Below, in pieces: positions 35,336-44,107 of a stretch of 64,000 nt of DNA. How positions within the stretch are numbered: position 1 is the stretch's first letter; every line of letters starts with the position of its first letter. The notes beneath the pieces are model-generated. The model had not been told where the DNA came from, searched no databases, and worked only from the letters and a program-made list of their open reading frames with translations. The stretch spans positions 186,001-250,000 of the forward strand of contig NZ_FOXY01000006.1 of the NCBI RefSeq assembly GCF_900115865.1, in the 5' to 3' direction. Source of the DNA: Donghicola eburneus. GTDB lineage: Bacteria; Pseudomonadota; Alphaproteobacteria; Rhodobacterales; Rhodobacteraceae. Made by a program: the position numbers and the translations under genes.

Positions 35336-37839
35336 TTGTTTGGCGCCGGCAAGAGCGTTTCCGGATCAATCCCGCGTTTGACGGCGATGTCCCGTACGGC
35401 AGCTTGGATCGCTTTGCTGCGTTTCAGGAGTCTGCGGAATGGCATTTCGTCCAGCGCGAGCAGGGTCGAAGGGGCGATCGCCTTGACCTCGGCGCGGGTG
35501 GCTTTGTTGGCCAACAGCGCCATCTGGCCGAACATCTCGCCACGGCCAAGCCGGCGGGTCTGGCCGCCAACCTCGACTTCGACGGCGCCAGATTCAATGA
35601 AGTAGACGGTCTTTGCTGGCCGGTTCTTTCGCGTCAGGGTCTCGCCAGCGTCCACGTAGGTGGTGCGCAGCGCGCGACCGAGGCGTTTGAGCGTTGCTGC
35701 ATCGAGATCGGCAAACAAAGGCAGCCGGCGCACCAGATCAGTGCGGCGCAGAGCGATGTCGAGCTTTGGACGCTTTTCTTCGGCAGCGCGGCGGGCCGCG
35801 AGGTCTTGCATCAGCGTGGTAAAGACTTCGGCACCAATCAGCCCGTCATCGCGCATCGCGGTGTATTCCCGTTCTTCGAGGCGCAAGGCAGTGCGGCGGA
35901 TAAAGCGGCGCTCTAGCTCTTCGGCATAGCCGGGATATTGCAGGCGCAAGCCGTCGAGCGCGGTTTCGACCAGATCAATCCGGCGGTTCAACATTTCTTG
36001 CAGCAGATCGGCCACGCGCCGCCCGTGAATGCGGCGGATGCGTCCGTCGATGAACTTGCCCAAATCGCGCAGGATCAGCTGTTGGGACAATAGGAATTCG
36101 AACCGGTCCGCCGTCATTCGCGCTAGGAAACCGGACATGCCGAGCCTGTTGTTCATCATCACGCTCAGGCGGAAGGACGCGCCATAGGCGACACTGCGGC
36201 GGGCGGCGCGTTGATAGCCACTGCGACCTTGGGCGCGTGCGCCTTCGAGCAGGCGGTCGGCCAGAAACAGGACTTGTTCTGCCATCCGCGCAGAAATGGT
36301 GCGTTCGTGGACACGGGCCAGAATAGTGTCGCGCTCGTGGCCTGCCAGCGAAATCAGACCCAGCGTAATGCGGTCGCGGTCCAGAATATTGGCGCTGGCC
36401 TCGGCATTTTTGACTGCGTTGTCGAGACGCGAACCGAAATGCTTGGCCTCGGACCGGACGATGTCGCGGCTGAGTTCGTAGTTCTCGGTCGTGCGAGAGA
36501 CCTCTTCGCGGACGGTCTGTAGCGCGACCGCGACCACCTGACGGGACAGCGCTTCGTCAATCGGGGAAAGACGGTCGAGACCGAGCCGACCGATGATCCA
36601 GCGCAGCGTTGTACCCTGCGCGATCAAGGTAAACAGCGCGAACCCCGTCGCAAGAATGCCGACAAGGCGCTTGGTCTCGTCGGGAACGCGGAAACTTTCG
36701 GTTACGGCCAGAGCCAGTGCCAGCGTGACTGCTCCGCGCAGACCGCCCCACAGGATGGCGACGCGGTAGGGCCGCTCGACCGCGGGCGACGCGCGCATTA
36801 AAGTCAGCAGGGGAAGCAGGCCGAACAGGATCACAGCGCGCGCCGCAATCGCCGCGAGCACGACAACTCCGATCAGTGCAACATCGGTCAGATGTATCCC
36901 GCCAAGAAGCCGCGGGATTAACAAGGCGGCAAGGATAAAGATGAGCGCGCCGGCCCAATGGGCGAGCACGTCCCAAAGCTCTCGCATGTTGGTCCATGTC
37001 TGAGGCTGCAGGCGCCCTGGTGCGGTCAGGTTCAGGGTCAGACCTGCCGCCACGACCGCAATCACACCCGAGGCTCCAACCGATTGCTCTGCGCCGATGT
37101 AGGCCAGATAGGGCAGAGCGACAGAGATCGACAATTGCGCCAACTCATGCTGGTTGAACAGGGCCATCACACGCACCGCGAGCCGTGCCAGTACCCATCC
37201 GGTAAAGGCCCCGCCCGCGATCAACACGGGGAAGCGGGCCACGGCTTCGCCAAGTTGGGGGTCGGGCACGCCGAGCATGACAAAGCCCATGAATAGACCG
37301 AACAAGGCAATGGCGGCGGCGTCATTCAGTAGGCTTTCGCCTTCGATGATGCGGGCCAGGCGTTGGGGTGCTGAAATCGAGCGAAAGATCGAGACAACCG
37401 CCGACGGGTCGGTGGTCGAGACGATCGAGCCGATCAGCAGACACGCCGCCAACGGCAGGCCGCTGACATAGGACAGGGCATAGCCGACGCTGAGCGTGGC
37501 GACAACGACAGCGACCACGGCCAGCAAGAGGATTGGCACCCAGTCGTCGAGCATGCGCCGTAGGTTCATTCCCAAGGTCGCTTGGAACAGCAGGGTCGGC
37601 AGGAAAACATAAAGAAAGACATTGGACCGGATCGGCAGGCCAAGGATCGCCTCTGCCACTGGATTCAGCGCGTCTGTCAGTTCCGTCTGTAGAAAAAAGA
37701 TCGCGCCGACACCGATAAGCGTCCCGACGACCGCCAGAATAACGCTGAACGGCAGTCGGAGCCGCGCGGCCAGTGGTTCAGCCGCGCCGATTATCAGAAA
37801 AAGAGATGCTATGATCGTGGTAATGATAACAATATCCAT
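35320..37839 (-). CDS. CPA1-type Na+(K+)/H+ antiporter with C-terminal cyclic-nucleotide-binding domain
   Basis: The 839-residue protein has about 12 hydrophobic helices in the first ~410 residues with the CPA1 motif EGESLLNDAAAIALF and SIVSTTDPSAVVSI. A long soluble part follows (about residues 430-690, helical). A cyclic-nucleotide-binding-like domain at about residues 700-815 has GRGEMFGQMALLANKATRAEV as phosphate-binding cassette, in which the usual Glu of GE is Gln while the Arg is kept. It probably exchanges protons for Na+ or K+, with nucleotide or voltage regulation as seen in sperm-type NHE relatives. It is not in an operon. Confidence 0.88.
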   Translation of the reverse strand: MDIVIITTIIASLFLIIGAAEPLAARLRLPFSVILAVVGTLIGVGAIFFLQTELTDALNPVAEAILGLPIRSNVFLYVFLPTLLFQATLGMNLRRMLDDWVPILLLAVVAVVVATLSVGYALSYVSGLPLAACLLIGSIVSTTDPSAVVSIFRSISAPQRLARIIEGESLLNDAAAIALFGLFMGFVMLGVPDPQLGEAVARFPVLIAGGAFTGWVLARLAVRVMALFNQHELAQLSISVALPYLAYIGAEQSVGASGVIAVVAAGLTLNLTAPGRLQPQTWTNMRELWDVLAHWAGALIFILAALLIPRLLGGIHLTDVALIGVVVLAAIAARAVILFGLLPLLTLMRASPAVERPYRVAILWGGLRGAVTLALALAVTESFRVPDETKRLVGILATGFALFTLIAQGTTLRWIIGRLGLDRLSPIDEALSRQVVAVALQTVREEVSRTTENYELSRDIVRSEAKHFGSRLDNAVKNAEASANILDRDRITLGLISLAGHERDTILARVHERTISARMAEQVLFLADRLLEGARAQGRSGYQRAARRSVAYGASFRLSVMMNNRLGMSGFLARMTADRFEFLLSQQLILRDLGKFIDGRIRRIHGRRVADLLQEMLNRRIDLVETALDGLRLQYPGYAEELERRFIRRTALRLEEREYTAMRDDGLIGAEVFTTLMQDLAARRAAEEKRPKLDIALRRTDLVRRLPLFADLDAATLKRLGRALRTTYVDAGETLTRKNRPAKTVYFIESGAVEVEVGGQTRRLGRGEMFGQMALLANKATRAEVKAIAPSTLLALDEMPFRRLLKRSKAIQAAVRDIAVKRGIDPETLLPAPNKKKAS

Positions 37840-37989
37840 GCGCTGCCAATTACCATGAGTTTCACAATCAGGAAGAGCCTATACGTTCACGTATGTGTTT
37901 GTTCTGAGACTATTGTCGGAAATGCCACGGGTTCAGAGCAACGTGCGGCTCGTGTGGGGCTCCGCATAGGTGCGCCTTGGGTGAAGACT

Positions 37990-38018
37990 TTGACATTCGG
38001 CCATAGTGACGCTATATA
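37990..38018 (+). promoter_or_regulatory. Strong sigma-70-like promoter of the RES-Xre operon
   Basis: TTGACA (37990-37995), a 17-bp spacer, and TATATA (38013-38018) make a near-consensus promoter 32 bp before the antitoxin ATG. The -10 box lies within the palindrome at 38007-38024. Confidence 0.8.
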
Positions 38019-38024
38019 GTGTCA
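38007..38024. promoter_or_regulatory. Palindromic operator over the -10 box
   Basis: TGACGCTATATAGTGTCA is an 18-bp inverted repeat with one mismatched pair. It covers the -10 element, as expected for autorepression by the Xre antitoxin or the toxin-antitoxin complex. Confidence 0.7.
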
Positions 38025-38049
38025 TAATCTCCGATATTGGGTGGCTGTT

Positions 38050-38400
38050 ATGACGATCCTGCAATATGCCGAGGGCGGGCTGTTTGAGCCCAAGAAAATC
38101 GCCTCTGTCCTGCGCACCTCGAGCGAGGAGGTCGCGCAAACTGTTGGGCTGGGCAAAGATGCGCTTCAGCGCCGTGCTCGCATCCAGTCAGACAGAACCC
38201 AGCGCCGGCTGCGTGAACTCGTTGAGGTTTTGAGTAAGGTGCAGCCGCGTTTTGGGTCGGACTTGATGGCATACGCATGGTATCGGTCAGAGCCTTTGGC
38301 GGGTTTCGATGGGCGCACGGCGATGCAGCTGGTCCAAGAGGGCAAAGCGCAGCAGGTTCTTGAGTATATCGATGCAGTCGACGCGGGTGTCTACGCCTGA
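38050..38400 (+). CDS. Xre/MbcA/ParS-type antitoxin
   Basis: The 116-residue protein has an N-terminal Xre-like DNA-binding part and a C-terminal toxin-binding domain (DUF2384): RLRELVEVLSKVQPRFGSDLMAYAW and GFDGRTAMQLVQEGKAQQVL. It should neutralise the RES toxin encoded next and repress the operon at the palindrome over its promoter. Start ATG 38050 is used; GTG 38041 is possible. The stop shares a base with the toxin ATG (TGATG). Confidence 0.88.
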   Translation: MTILQYAEGGLFEPKKIASVLRTSSEEVAQTVGLGKDALQRRARIQSDRTQRRLRELVEVLSKVQPRFGSDLMAYAWYRSEPLAGFDGRTAMQLVQEGKAQQVLEYIDAVDAGVYA

Positions 38401-38903
38401 TGCCCTTGGAAAATGGGCGGTATGAGGGGCCGCTGTATCGGGCTCTTAACCCTGTCTATGCGCGCGATCCATTGTCCGGTCGGGGCGCGGGGCTCTATGG
38501 CGGGCGGTTCAACCCCAAGGGTTGCGAGACTCTTTACACCGCAATGGATCCGGCCACAGCCTTGCGAGAGGCCAATCAGGTTGGCGATCTGCAGCCGACG
38601 ACCCTTGTCCAGTATCGCGCCGATCTGGGGCCAGTTTTCGACACACGGGAGACAGCCGCTCTGCACGGCTATGGGATGACGGAGGATGGGCTCGCGGACC
38701 GCGGGTGGCGCAGTGCGATGTTGGACGGGCGGGCCGTTCCGACGCAAGATTTTGCACGCGCTCTCATGGCCGATGGCTTTGTCGCTCTGTTGGTGCGCAG
38801 TTACGCGTTAGGTGCAACCGATGCGAACCTGAACCTAGTGCTGTGGAAGTGGGAGAATGGACTGTCTGTTGTTGATGACGAGAACCGATTGGGACGCATC
38901 TGA
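38400..38903 (+). CDS. RES-domain toxin
   Basis: The 167-residue protein carries the RES triad: Arg in GLYGGRFNPKG, Glu in ATALREANQ, and Ser in VALLVRSYA. RES toxins such as MbcT degrade NAD+ by phosphorolysis or hydrolysis and stop growth. Gene order antitoxin-toxin with a one-base overlap is standard for RES-Xre modules. The toxin stop is 5 bp from the convergent DUF3299 gene. Confidence 0.9.
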   Translation: MPLENGRYEGPLYRALNPVYARDPLSGRGAGLYGGRFNPKGCETLYTAMDPATALREANQVGDLQPTTLVQYRADLGPVFDTRETAALHGYGMTEDGLADRGWRSAMLDGRAVPTQDFARALMADGFVALLVRSYALGATDANLNLVLWKWENGLSVVDDENRLGRI

Positions 38904-38908
38904 GCGCC

Positions 38909-39409
38909 TTAGCCTTCGTAGGGTTCGATCGCGTCGGCAGACAAAGCGTATCCCACATCCGCCAATTGGGTCGCGACAGAGGCGGTCCCAAACATGCCGG
39001 TGACTGTGACCGGCTCGAACAAGCCTTTGCTTTCGTATGGGGTTTCGGTTGAAACCAACACCAGCTGGTTCGCGGGCGGAGGCGGAACGTGCACACAGGC
39101 CCCGACATAGGGGACCAAAAGAAAAGCCGTCACACCTGTTCCAGAATAGTCGATCGGCACTACAAAGCCGGACATCCGCACGATTTGACCGTTCCAGTCG
39201 GTTTTCACGCCAGAAGACACCGGTTGGCTGGCGGCGGGGCCAGCCTCGTCATGGGGCATCACTCCGCGCAACGGGTTTCGAGCGGTGGCATCATCTGCGG
39301 GGACGAGATCGGTCCACTCCAAGTCAAACACTGCGTCTGCTCGAAGTGCCGTCGCGGTTAGCAACGTAGCGGCAAGACTTGTGCATAAGTTTCTGCGTGT
39401 CAGGAGCAT
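38909..39409 (-). CDS. DUF3299 protein, exported (Zrg-like zinc system)
   Basis: The 166-residue protein starts with a twin-arginine-like signal (TRRNLCTSLAATLLTATALRADA) and contains the DUF3299 block FLLVPYVGACVHVPPPPANQ. It is predicted periplasmic or membrane-anchored. Zinc-regulated Zrg clusters of Vibrio carry a DUF3299 gene beside a DUF2796 protein and an FtsX-type ABC pair, the same set as here. ATG 39409 is chosen over TTG 39421. Function in metal handling is inferred from context. Confidence 0.8.
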   Translation of the reverse strand: MLLTRRNLCTSLAATLLTATALRADAVFDLEWTDLVPADDATARNPLRGVMPHDEAGPAASQPVSSGVKTDWNGQIVRMSGFVVPIDYSGTGVTAFLLVPYVGACVHVPPPPANQLVLVSTETPYESKGLFEPVTVTGMFGTASVATQLADVGYALSADAIEPYEG

Positions 39410-39457
39410 CGTGCCATCCAAAGATTGCGTGTCGGTTACCCCTATATGGTGGACCGA

Positions 39458-40705
39458 TTATATCCGCACAACCATGCCATCAGCCAAAGACAAACGATAG
39501 GCCCGCAATGCTGGCAGCAGGCTGGCTACTGCCGCCGCGACAACAACCCCGAACAACACCAACGCTTCTTGGGTGGTGGGGGGCTCAATCGGCAACCAGA
39601 GCCCGAATGCGGCATCGATATAGGGCCGCGCGAGCGCAAGCCCGCCATAGAGCAGCACAATCCCCAAGCAGGCCCCGATTGCCGCCATAAGCATCGCTTC
39701 CAGCACTAACATGCTTAGGATCGTCACAGGGCTTGCCCCCATCGCGCGCCAGATCGCCATCTCGCGCCTGCGTTCGTTGAGGGAGGCAAAGATCATCGCC
39801 GTCATTCCCAGCAGCGCGGTCACGACAACCATACCTGACACGGCGATAAGCGCCGACTCGGCAACGCCAACGATTTGCCACAACTCCTGTAGGGCAACGC
39901 CGGGCATTACTGCGAGCAGTGGCTCTTCGGCGTATTCGTTCACCCAGCGTTGCAGGCCAAAGATTTGCAGACGGGATTTCGTGCCAACCAGCGCGGCGGT
40001 GATCGCGGTTGGGGTCAGGTCCATCTCTCGGATCGCCTCGACCGGTGTGGTGTTGCGCGTCATCGCGCCACTCTGCCAGTCCACATGGATCGCCTCGATT
40101 GCGTTCAGACCGACAATGACGGTGCGGTCCACGGGGGTGCCGGTCTTGGCAATGATGCCCGCAACGCGAAAGGGCTGATCTTCGTGCTGGGTAAACGATG
40201 CGATGCCGTGCGAAACGACAATCGGGTCCCCGACCCGATAGCCGAGCGTTGCCGCCACATCCGCGCCGATGACAGCGTCATACAGGTCACTCAGGCCATG
40301 GCCTGACGCGAAATCCAGCGCACGGCCGCCGCGATACTGGTAGCGGTCAAAGAATTCTGGCGTCGTGCCCATGACCCGAAACTGGCGATGACTGTCACCC
40401 AAAGAGATGGGCACGATCCAGTCCACCTCGGGCCGTGCAGCGATGTCCTGATAGCTCTGCCAACTGACATTGTTCGTGGCGTTTCCGATCCTAAAGACAG
40501 AATACAGCAGCAGTTGTACTGATCCGGATCGCGCGCCAACGATTAAATCGGTCCCCGATATCGTATCAGCAAAACTGGCGCGCGCGCCTGTGCGAACCTT
40601 TTCCACCCCCATAAACAGCGTAACAGAGAGCGCAATCGCAAGGATCGTCATCCCGACGGTCAATGCGCGCGCCAGCAGAGAGCCAAAAGCCAATCGCAGG
40701 ATCAT
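39458..40705 (-). CDS. FtsX-like ABC permease (Zrg-like)
   Basis: The 415-residue protein has one N-terminal helix, a large periplasmic domain (about residues 45-270), and three C-terminal helices, as in LolC/MacB/FtsX-type permeases. The motif NERRREMAIWRAMGASP is the MacB-type cytoplasmic loop. It overlaps the ATPase gene by four bases and should form an ABC complex with it. In this cluster a role in zinc acquisition is more likely than lipoprotein release. Confidence 0.85.
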   Translation of the reverse strand: MILRLAFGSLLARALTVGMTILAIALSVTLFMGVEKVRTGARASFADTISGTDLIVGARSGSVQLLLYSVFRIGNATNNVSWQSYQDIAARPEVDWIVPISLGDSHRQFRVMGTTPEFFDRYQYRGGRALDFASGHGLSDLYDAVIGADVAATLGYRVGDPIVVSHGIASFTQHEDQPFRVAGIIAKTGTPVDRTVIVGLNAIEAIHVDWQSGAMTRNTTPVEAIREMDLTPTAITAALVGTKSRLQIFGLQRWVNEYAEEPLLAVMPGVALQELWQIVGVAESALIAVSGMVVVTALLGMTAMIFASLNERRREMAIWRAMGASPVTILSMLVLEAMLMAAIGACLGIVLLYGGLALARPYIDAAFGLWLPIEPPTTQEALVLFGVVVAAAVASLLPALRAYRLSLADGMVVRI

Positions 40706-41400
40706 GCCGCGCTCCTCTGGGTTGTCACGATATCGCTCAGGTCAATTACACGATCAAAATGGGTCGCGAGGCGGGCGTCGTGGCTCACCATCAAGACTGA
40801 CGCGTGGGACTGCCTCGCCTGATTGAACATGAGTTTCAAAAAGCTCTCTTGGGTCGCTGCGTCCAGCGCCGATGTGGGCTCGTCCGCAACAATCAGGGGC
40901 GGGTGCCCAATCAGCGCCCGCGCTACGGCAACCCGTTGCTGTTGGCCCACACTAAGCTGCCCTGCTTTGAGATGCGGTGCGTCCTCTGGCAGTCCTAGAT
41001 CACGGCAAAGGGTCGTAGTGGTCGCGGGGATATCCCCTGCACGCTTGCGCCTGCTTGGTGCGAACCGCAGAGGGAGCGCGATATTATCGGCGACGCTGGC
41101 ATAAGGCAGCAGATTGAATTGTTGGAAGATTACGCCAATCTGCTCGGCTCTGAACCGATCGCGCTGCCCTGCACGCAAGGGGCCTAGATCATGGCCTGCC
41201 ACGGCGACGGTGCCGGAACGCGCGGTGATGATCCCGCAAATCAGCGACAGCAGTGTCGATTTCCCAGATCCGCTCTCGCCCAACAAGAGCACACTCTCTC
41301 CTTGGGCGACCTCGAAAGATGGGCACGACAAAGTAAACCCACCTCGGCTTTGCCAGCCGAACTGTACGTTTGTCAGAGCCAAAGCGGGTGTCTGGGTCAT
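40702..41400 (-). CDS. ABC ATP-binding protein, LolD/MacB-like (Zrg-like)
   Basis: The 232-residue ATPase has Walker [11 protein letters not shown], signature LSVGQQQR, and Walker [13 protein letters not shown], with the H-loop in LMVSHDA. Its type (LolD/MacB) fits the FtsX-like partner. It overlaps both flanking genes (ATGA), so the cluster is one transcript: DUF2796, ATPase, permease, DUF3299. Confidence 0.9.
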   Translation of the reverse strand: MTQTPALALTNVQFGWQSRGGFTLSCPSFEVAQGESVLLLGESGSGKSTLLSLICGIITARSGTVAVAGHDLGPLRAGQRDRFRAEQIGVIFQQFNLLPYASVADNIALPLRFAPSRRKRAGDIPATTTTLCRDLGLPEDAPHLKAGQLSVGQQQRVAVARALIGHPPLIVADEPTSALDAATQESFLKLMFNQARQSHASVLMVSHDARLATHFDRVIDLSDIVTTQRSAA

Positions 41401-41975
41401 TTCAGGCGGACGCTCGGGGTTGCGCGCGTGGCTTCGGCTGTGCCTGCGCCTTGGTCAGTGACATAGACGACCTCGATTTCTTGGGCGTTTTCGAACTGGT
41501 CGAAGTAGGGGAAGGTCACCTCGGTTACAGCCTCTGGCGCCACGCAGGTAAAGCCGTAGTGCGCGTGGAACTCGGTATGTCCGTCGCCATCATCGTGCTC
41601 ATTCTCGTGGCTGTGTTCGTCTTCATGCGCGTGCTCTTCGCCCCCATGCTCTTCGTCGTGGTCATCCGCGAGATGCGCCTTGGCTTCGGTCATCGTGCAC
41701 TCAGAGGTTTCGGGCATCTGAACCACGTTCGCAGGCTCTGCCAGCAGCTTTAACGCGCTGTCGATGGCAGCCTTGTCCGCATTTGTTTCGGCTTCGTATT
41801 CGAAACCAACCAGATCCATTCCCGGGGCTGTCAGAGAAATGGAGACAGATTGCCCTTCGATTGCGATCTCTAGCGTGCTGACGCCGTGTTCGTGGGCGTC
41901 CATGTCACGTGTGACTTGTGCGGCCATGGGTGTCGCAAGCGTGGATGCCAGAAGGGCTGCGGAAATTGATTTCAT
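41397..41975 (-). CDS. DUF2796 (ZrgA-like) histidine-rich periplasmic protein
   Basis: The 192-residue protein has a Sec signal peptide (to MAA-Q) and the DUF2796 start AHEHGVSTLEIAIEG. A central His/Asp/Glu-rich stretch (DDHDEEHGGEEHAHEDEHSH) at about residues 103-133 should bind zinc. It is the first gene of the Zrg-like operon and lies just downstream of a 23-bp Zur-box-like palindrome. ATG 41975 follows AAGGA. A role as periplasmic zinc-capturing component is inferred from ZrgA of Vibrio. Confidence 0.85.
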   Translation of the reverse strand: MKSISAALLASTLATPMAAQVTRDMDAHEHGVSTLEIAIEGQSVSISLTAPGMDLVGFEYEAETNADKAAIDSALKLLAEPANVVQMPETSECTMTEAKAHLADDHDEEHGGEEHAHEDEHSHENEHDDGDGHTEFHAHYGFTCVAPEAVTEVTFPYFDQFENAQEIEVVYVTDQGAGTAEATRATPSVRLK

Positions 41976-42043
41976 GGGTATGTCGTCCTTGTCGCGCAAT
42001 AGGGTTATGACCGCGCGCTTCGCGTGATTCAACTAACAGAGGT

Positions 42044-42066
42044 GTTATGTGATAAGATAACATAAC
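42044..42066. promoter_or_regulatory. Zur-box-like palindrome
   Basis: A 23-bp inverted repeat begins GTTATGTGATA and ends GATAACATAAC around a central A; 9 of 11 half-site positions pair. Size and core (TATGT...ACATA) match Zur boxes of proteobacteria. It is 69 bp upstream of the ZrgA-like start, so zinc-bound Zur probably represses the zinc operon. Confidence 0.75.
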
Positions 42067-42160
42067 GCAACCGGTCGTGCGATGCGAAATCGGGCGAATG
42101 TCTATGCAATGCGCAGAAACTTGCGGATGCATTAACACTGAAGATGTTTTTGCGAGTGAT

Positions 42161-42172
42161 TTGCAATTGCAA
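42161..42172. promoter_or_regulatory. Mur-box-like palindrome upstream of sitA
   Basis: TTGCAATTGCAA is a perfect 12-bp palindrome 88 bp before sitA. It resembles the TGCAA...TTGCA core of Mur (manganese uptake regulator) sites in alphaproteobacteria. A second palindrome, TAACGC-GCT-GCGTTA, follows at 42176-42190. Confidence 0.5.
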
Positions 42173-42259
42173 TGCTAACGCGCTGCGTTATCTCTTTGCC
42201 AAGAGAATGAAGCGCGGCTGTGGGCCCCCGTCCAAGCGTGCTGATGGAAAGTAGGGTAA

Positions 42260-43162
42260 ATGAGCATGATGAAACTGAAGAGCCTGATGTGTGCCGCTGC
42301 GATCGGGGCACTTGCAGGTGGCGCCGCACAGGCCGATCAGATGAAGGTGGTCACGACCTTTACCGTCCTTGCGGATATGGCGAGCCGCGTGGCGGGCGAC
42401 ACGGCCGAGGTCGTGTCCGTCACGAAACCGGGTGCAGAGATTCACGGCTATGCGCCCACCCCGCGCGATATTGTCCGAGCCTACGACGCGGACCTGATCT
42501 TGTGGAATGGCCTGAATCTGGAGCTTTGGTTCGAACAGTTTCTCAGCAACCTTGGCGATATCCCCTCGGCGACGTTGAGCGAAGGTATTGACCCGATCCC
42601 GATTGCGGCAGGCGCCTACGAAGGGCAGCCCAACCCCCATGCGTGGATGGGCCTAGAGAATGCTTTGATCTACATCGATAACATCACGCGGGCCTTTGCC
42701 GAGCATGACCCCGAACACGCGGAGACCTATGCTGCCAATGCTGATGCCTACAAAACTGAACTGCGCGAGACGCTAGAGCCCCTAAGGCAAGCGATTGCCT
42801 TGGTCCCCGAGCAGCAGCGCTGGCTGGTGACCTGTGAAGGGGCATTTAGTTACCTGGCTCGCGATTTCGGGATGAAGGAGCTGTACCTCTGGCCGATGAA
42901 CGCGGACCAGATGGGCACGCCTCAACAGGTGCGCTCGGTGATCGACGGCGTGACGTCGAACAACATCCCTGTGGTGTTCTGCGAGAGCACCGTGAACACC
43001 TCGCCCGCGGAACAAGTGGCCAGAGAGACCGGTGCGGCCTACGGCGGCGTGCTTTACGTGGATAGTTTATCGCCAGAAGGCGGGCCGGTGCCCACTTATC
43101 TCGACCTGTTGAAGGTGACAGCGCAAACGGTTGTTGACGGGCTGACCGCGGAGACCAACTGA
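42260..43162 (+). CDS. sitA: Metal ABC transporter binding protein SitA
   Basis: The 300-residue protein has a signal peptide (to AQA-D) and the cluster A-I metal-binding fold. Ligand positions include His in GAEIHGYAP, His in NPHAWMG, and Glu in VFCESTVN. The segment VTCEGAFSYLARDFGMKELYLWPMN is typical of SitA/YfeA, which bind manganese and iron, rather than ZnuA; there is no His-rich loop. It heads sitABCD. Confidence 0.92.
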   Translation: MSMMKLKSLMCAAAIGALAGGAAQADQMKVVTTFTVLADMASRVAGDTAEVVSVTKPGAEIHGYAPTPRDIVRAYDADLILWNGLNLELWFEQFLSNLGDIPSATLSEGIDPIPIAAGAYEGQPNPHAWMGLENALIYIDNITRAFAEHDPEHAETYAANADAYKTELRETLEPLRQAIALVPEQQRWLVTCEGAFSYLARDFGMKELYLWPMNADQMGTPQQVRSVIDGVTSNNIPVVFCESTVNTSPAEQVARETGAAYGGVLYVDSLSPEGGPVPTYLDLLKVTAQTVVDGLTAETN

Positions 43163-43171
43163 TGATGCGGC

Positions 43172-44107
43172 ATGAGCATTGCCCGCATGGGCGACACGAG
43201 TTTTGATGGAATGGTCCGAATGAAACACGACATTCAAATGTCCGGCGAGACGCATCTCGGAGACGGGATTGAAGCTCAGGATCTGACTGTCACCTACCGC
43301 AACGGACATACGGCCTTGCGGGACGCCAGTTTCCAGATTCCGCGCGGGACTGTCACCGCGCTGGTCGGCGTCAATGGCGCGGGCAAATCGACCTTGTTCA
43401 AGGCGATCATGGGCTTCGTCCCTGTGGCGCGCGGCGATATCCGGTTGCTCGGGCTTAGCGTCAAGGAGGCCCTCAAGCGCAATCTGGTGTCGTATGTTCC
43501 CCAGTCCGAGGAGGTCGACTGGACCTTTCCCGTGTTGGTTGAGGATGTAGTTATGATGGGCCGCTACGGCCACATGGGGTTCCTGCGCCGACCCTCCAAA
43601 GCGGATCACGAGGCCGTCGATGCGGCGCTGACTCGGGTGAACATGCAGGACTATCGCCATCGCCAGATCGGTGAGCTTTCGGGCGGTCAGAAGAAGCGTG
43701 TCTTCCTTGCCCGCGCTTTGGCGCAGGATGGTCAGGTGATTTTGCTGGACGAACCCTTTACCGGTGTGGACGTAAAGACCGAAGATCAGATCATCGCTCT
43801 TTTGCGTGAATTGCGCGAAGAGGGGCGGGTGATGTTGGTCTCGACCCACAATCTGGGATCTGTGCCCGAGTTCTGTGACCGCACAGTGCTGGTCAAGGGC
43901 ACGGTGTTGGCATACGGCCCCACAGACACCACCTTCAATCGCAAGAACCTTGAGGCGGCGTTTGGCGGCGTCCTACGGCACTTCACTCTGGGCGGCACTG
44001 ACCTGCACGATGACGAAGACGCGCGGCATGTTTCGATCTTTAGCGATGACGAACGCCCGCTTGTGCAATACGGCGACCGGACCCGAAAGGCGAAACGTAA
44101 GTCATGA
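43172..44107 (+). CDS. sitB: Metal ABC transporter ATP-binding protein SitB
   Basis: The ATPase (about 311 residues from ATG 43172) powers the SitCD channel. Walker A is GVNGAGKST, signature LSGGQKKR, Walker [12 protein letters not shown], and the H-loop VSTHNLGS. Several in-frame starts exist (ATG 43172, 43220); the ribosome-binding site does not decide. It overlaps sitC by four bases. Confidence 0.92.
   Translation: MSIARMGDTSFDGMVRMKHDIQMSGETHLGDGIEAQDLTVTYRNGHTALRDASFQIPRGTVTALVGVNGAGKSTLFKAIMGFVPVARGDIRLLGLSVKEALKRNLVSYVPQSEEVDWTFPVLVEDVVMMGRYGHMGFLRRPSKADHEAVDAALTRVNMQDYRHRQIGELSGGQKKRVFLARALAQDGQVILLDEPFTGVDVKTEDQIIALLRELREEGRVMLVSTHNLGSVPEFCDRTVLVKGTVLAYGPTDTTFNRKNLEAAFGGVLRHFTLGGTDLHDDEDARHVSIFSDDERPLVQYGDRTRKAKRKS

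Noticed and set aside
41560-41660. Low-complexity repeat as microsatellite
   Set aside because: It encodes the His/Asp/Glu-rich metal-binding stretch of the ZrgA-like protein with mixed codons, so it is selected protein sequence rather than a slippage repeat.
42044-42190. All palindromes here as one Fur-type array
   Set aside because: The 23-bp site and the TTGCAATTGCAA site differ in core and spacing and face different operons. Two regulators explain them better.
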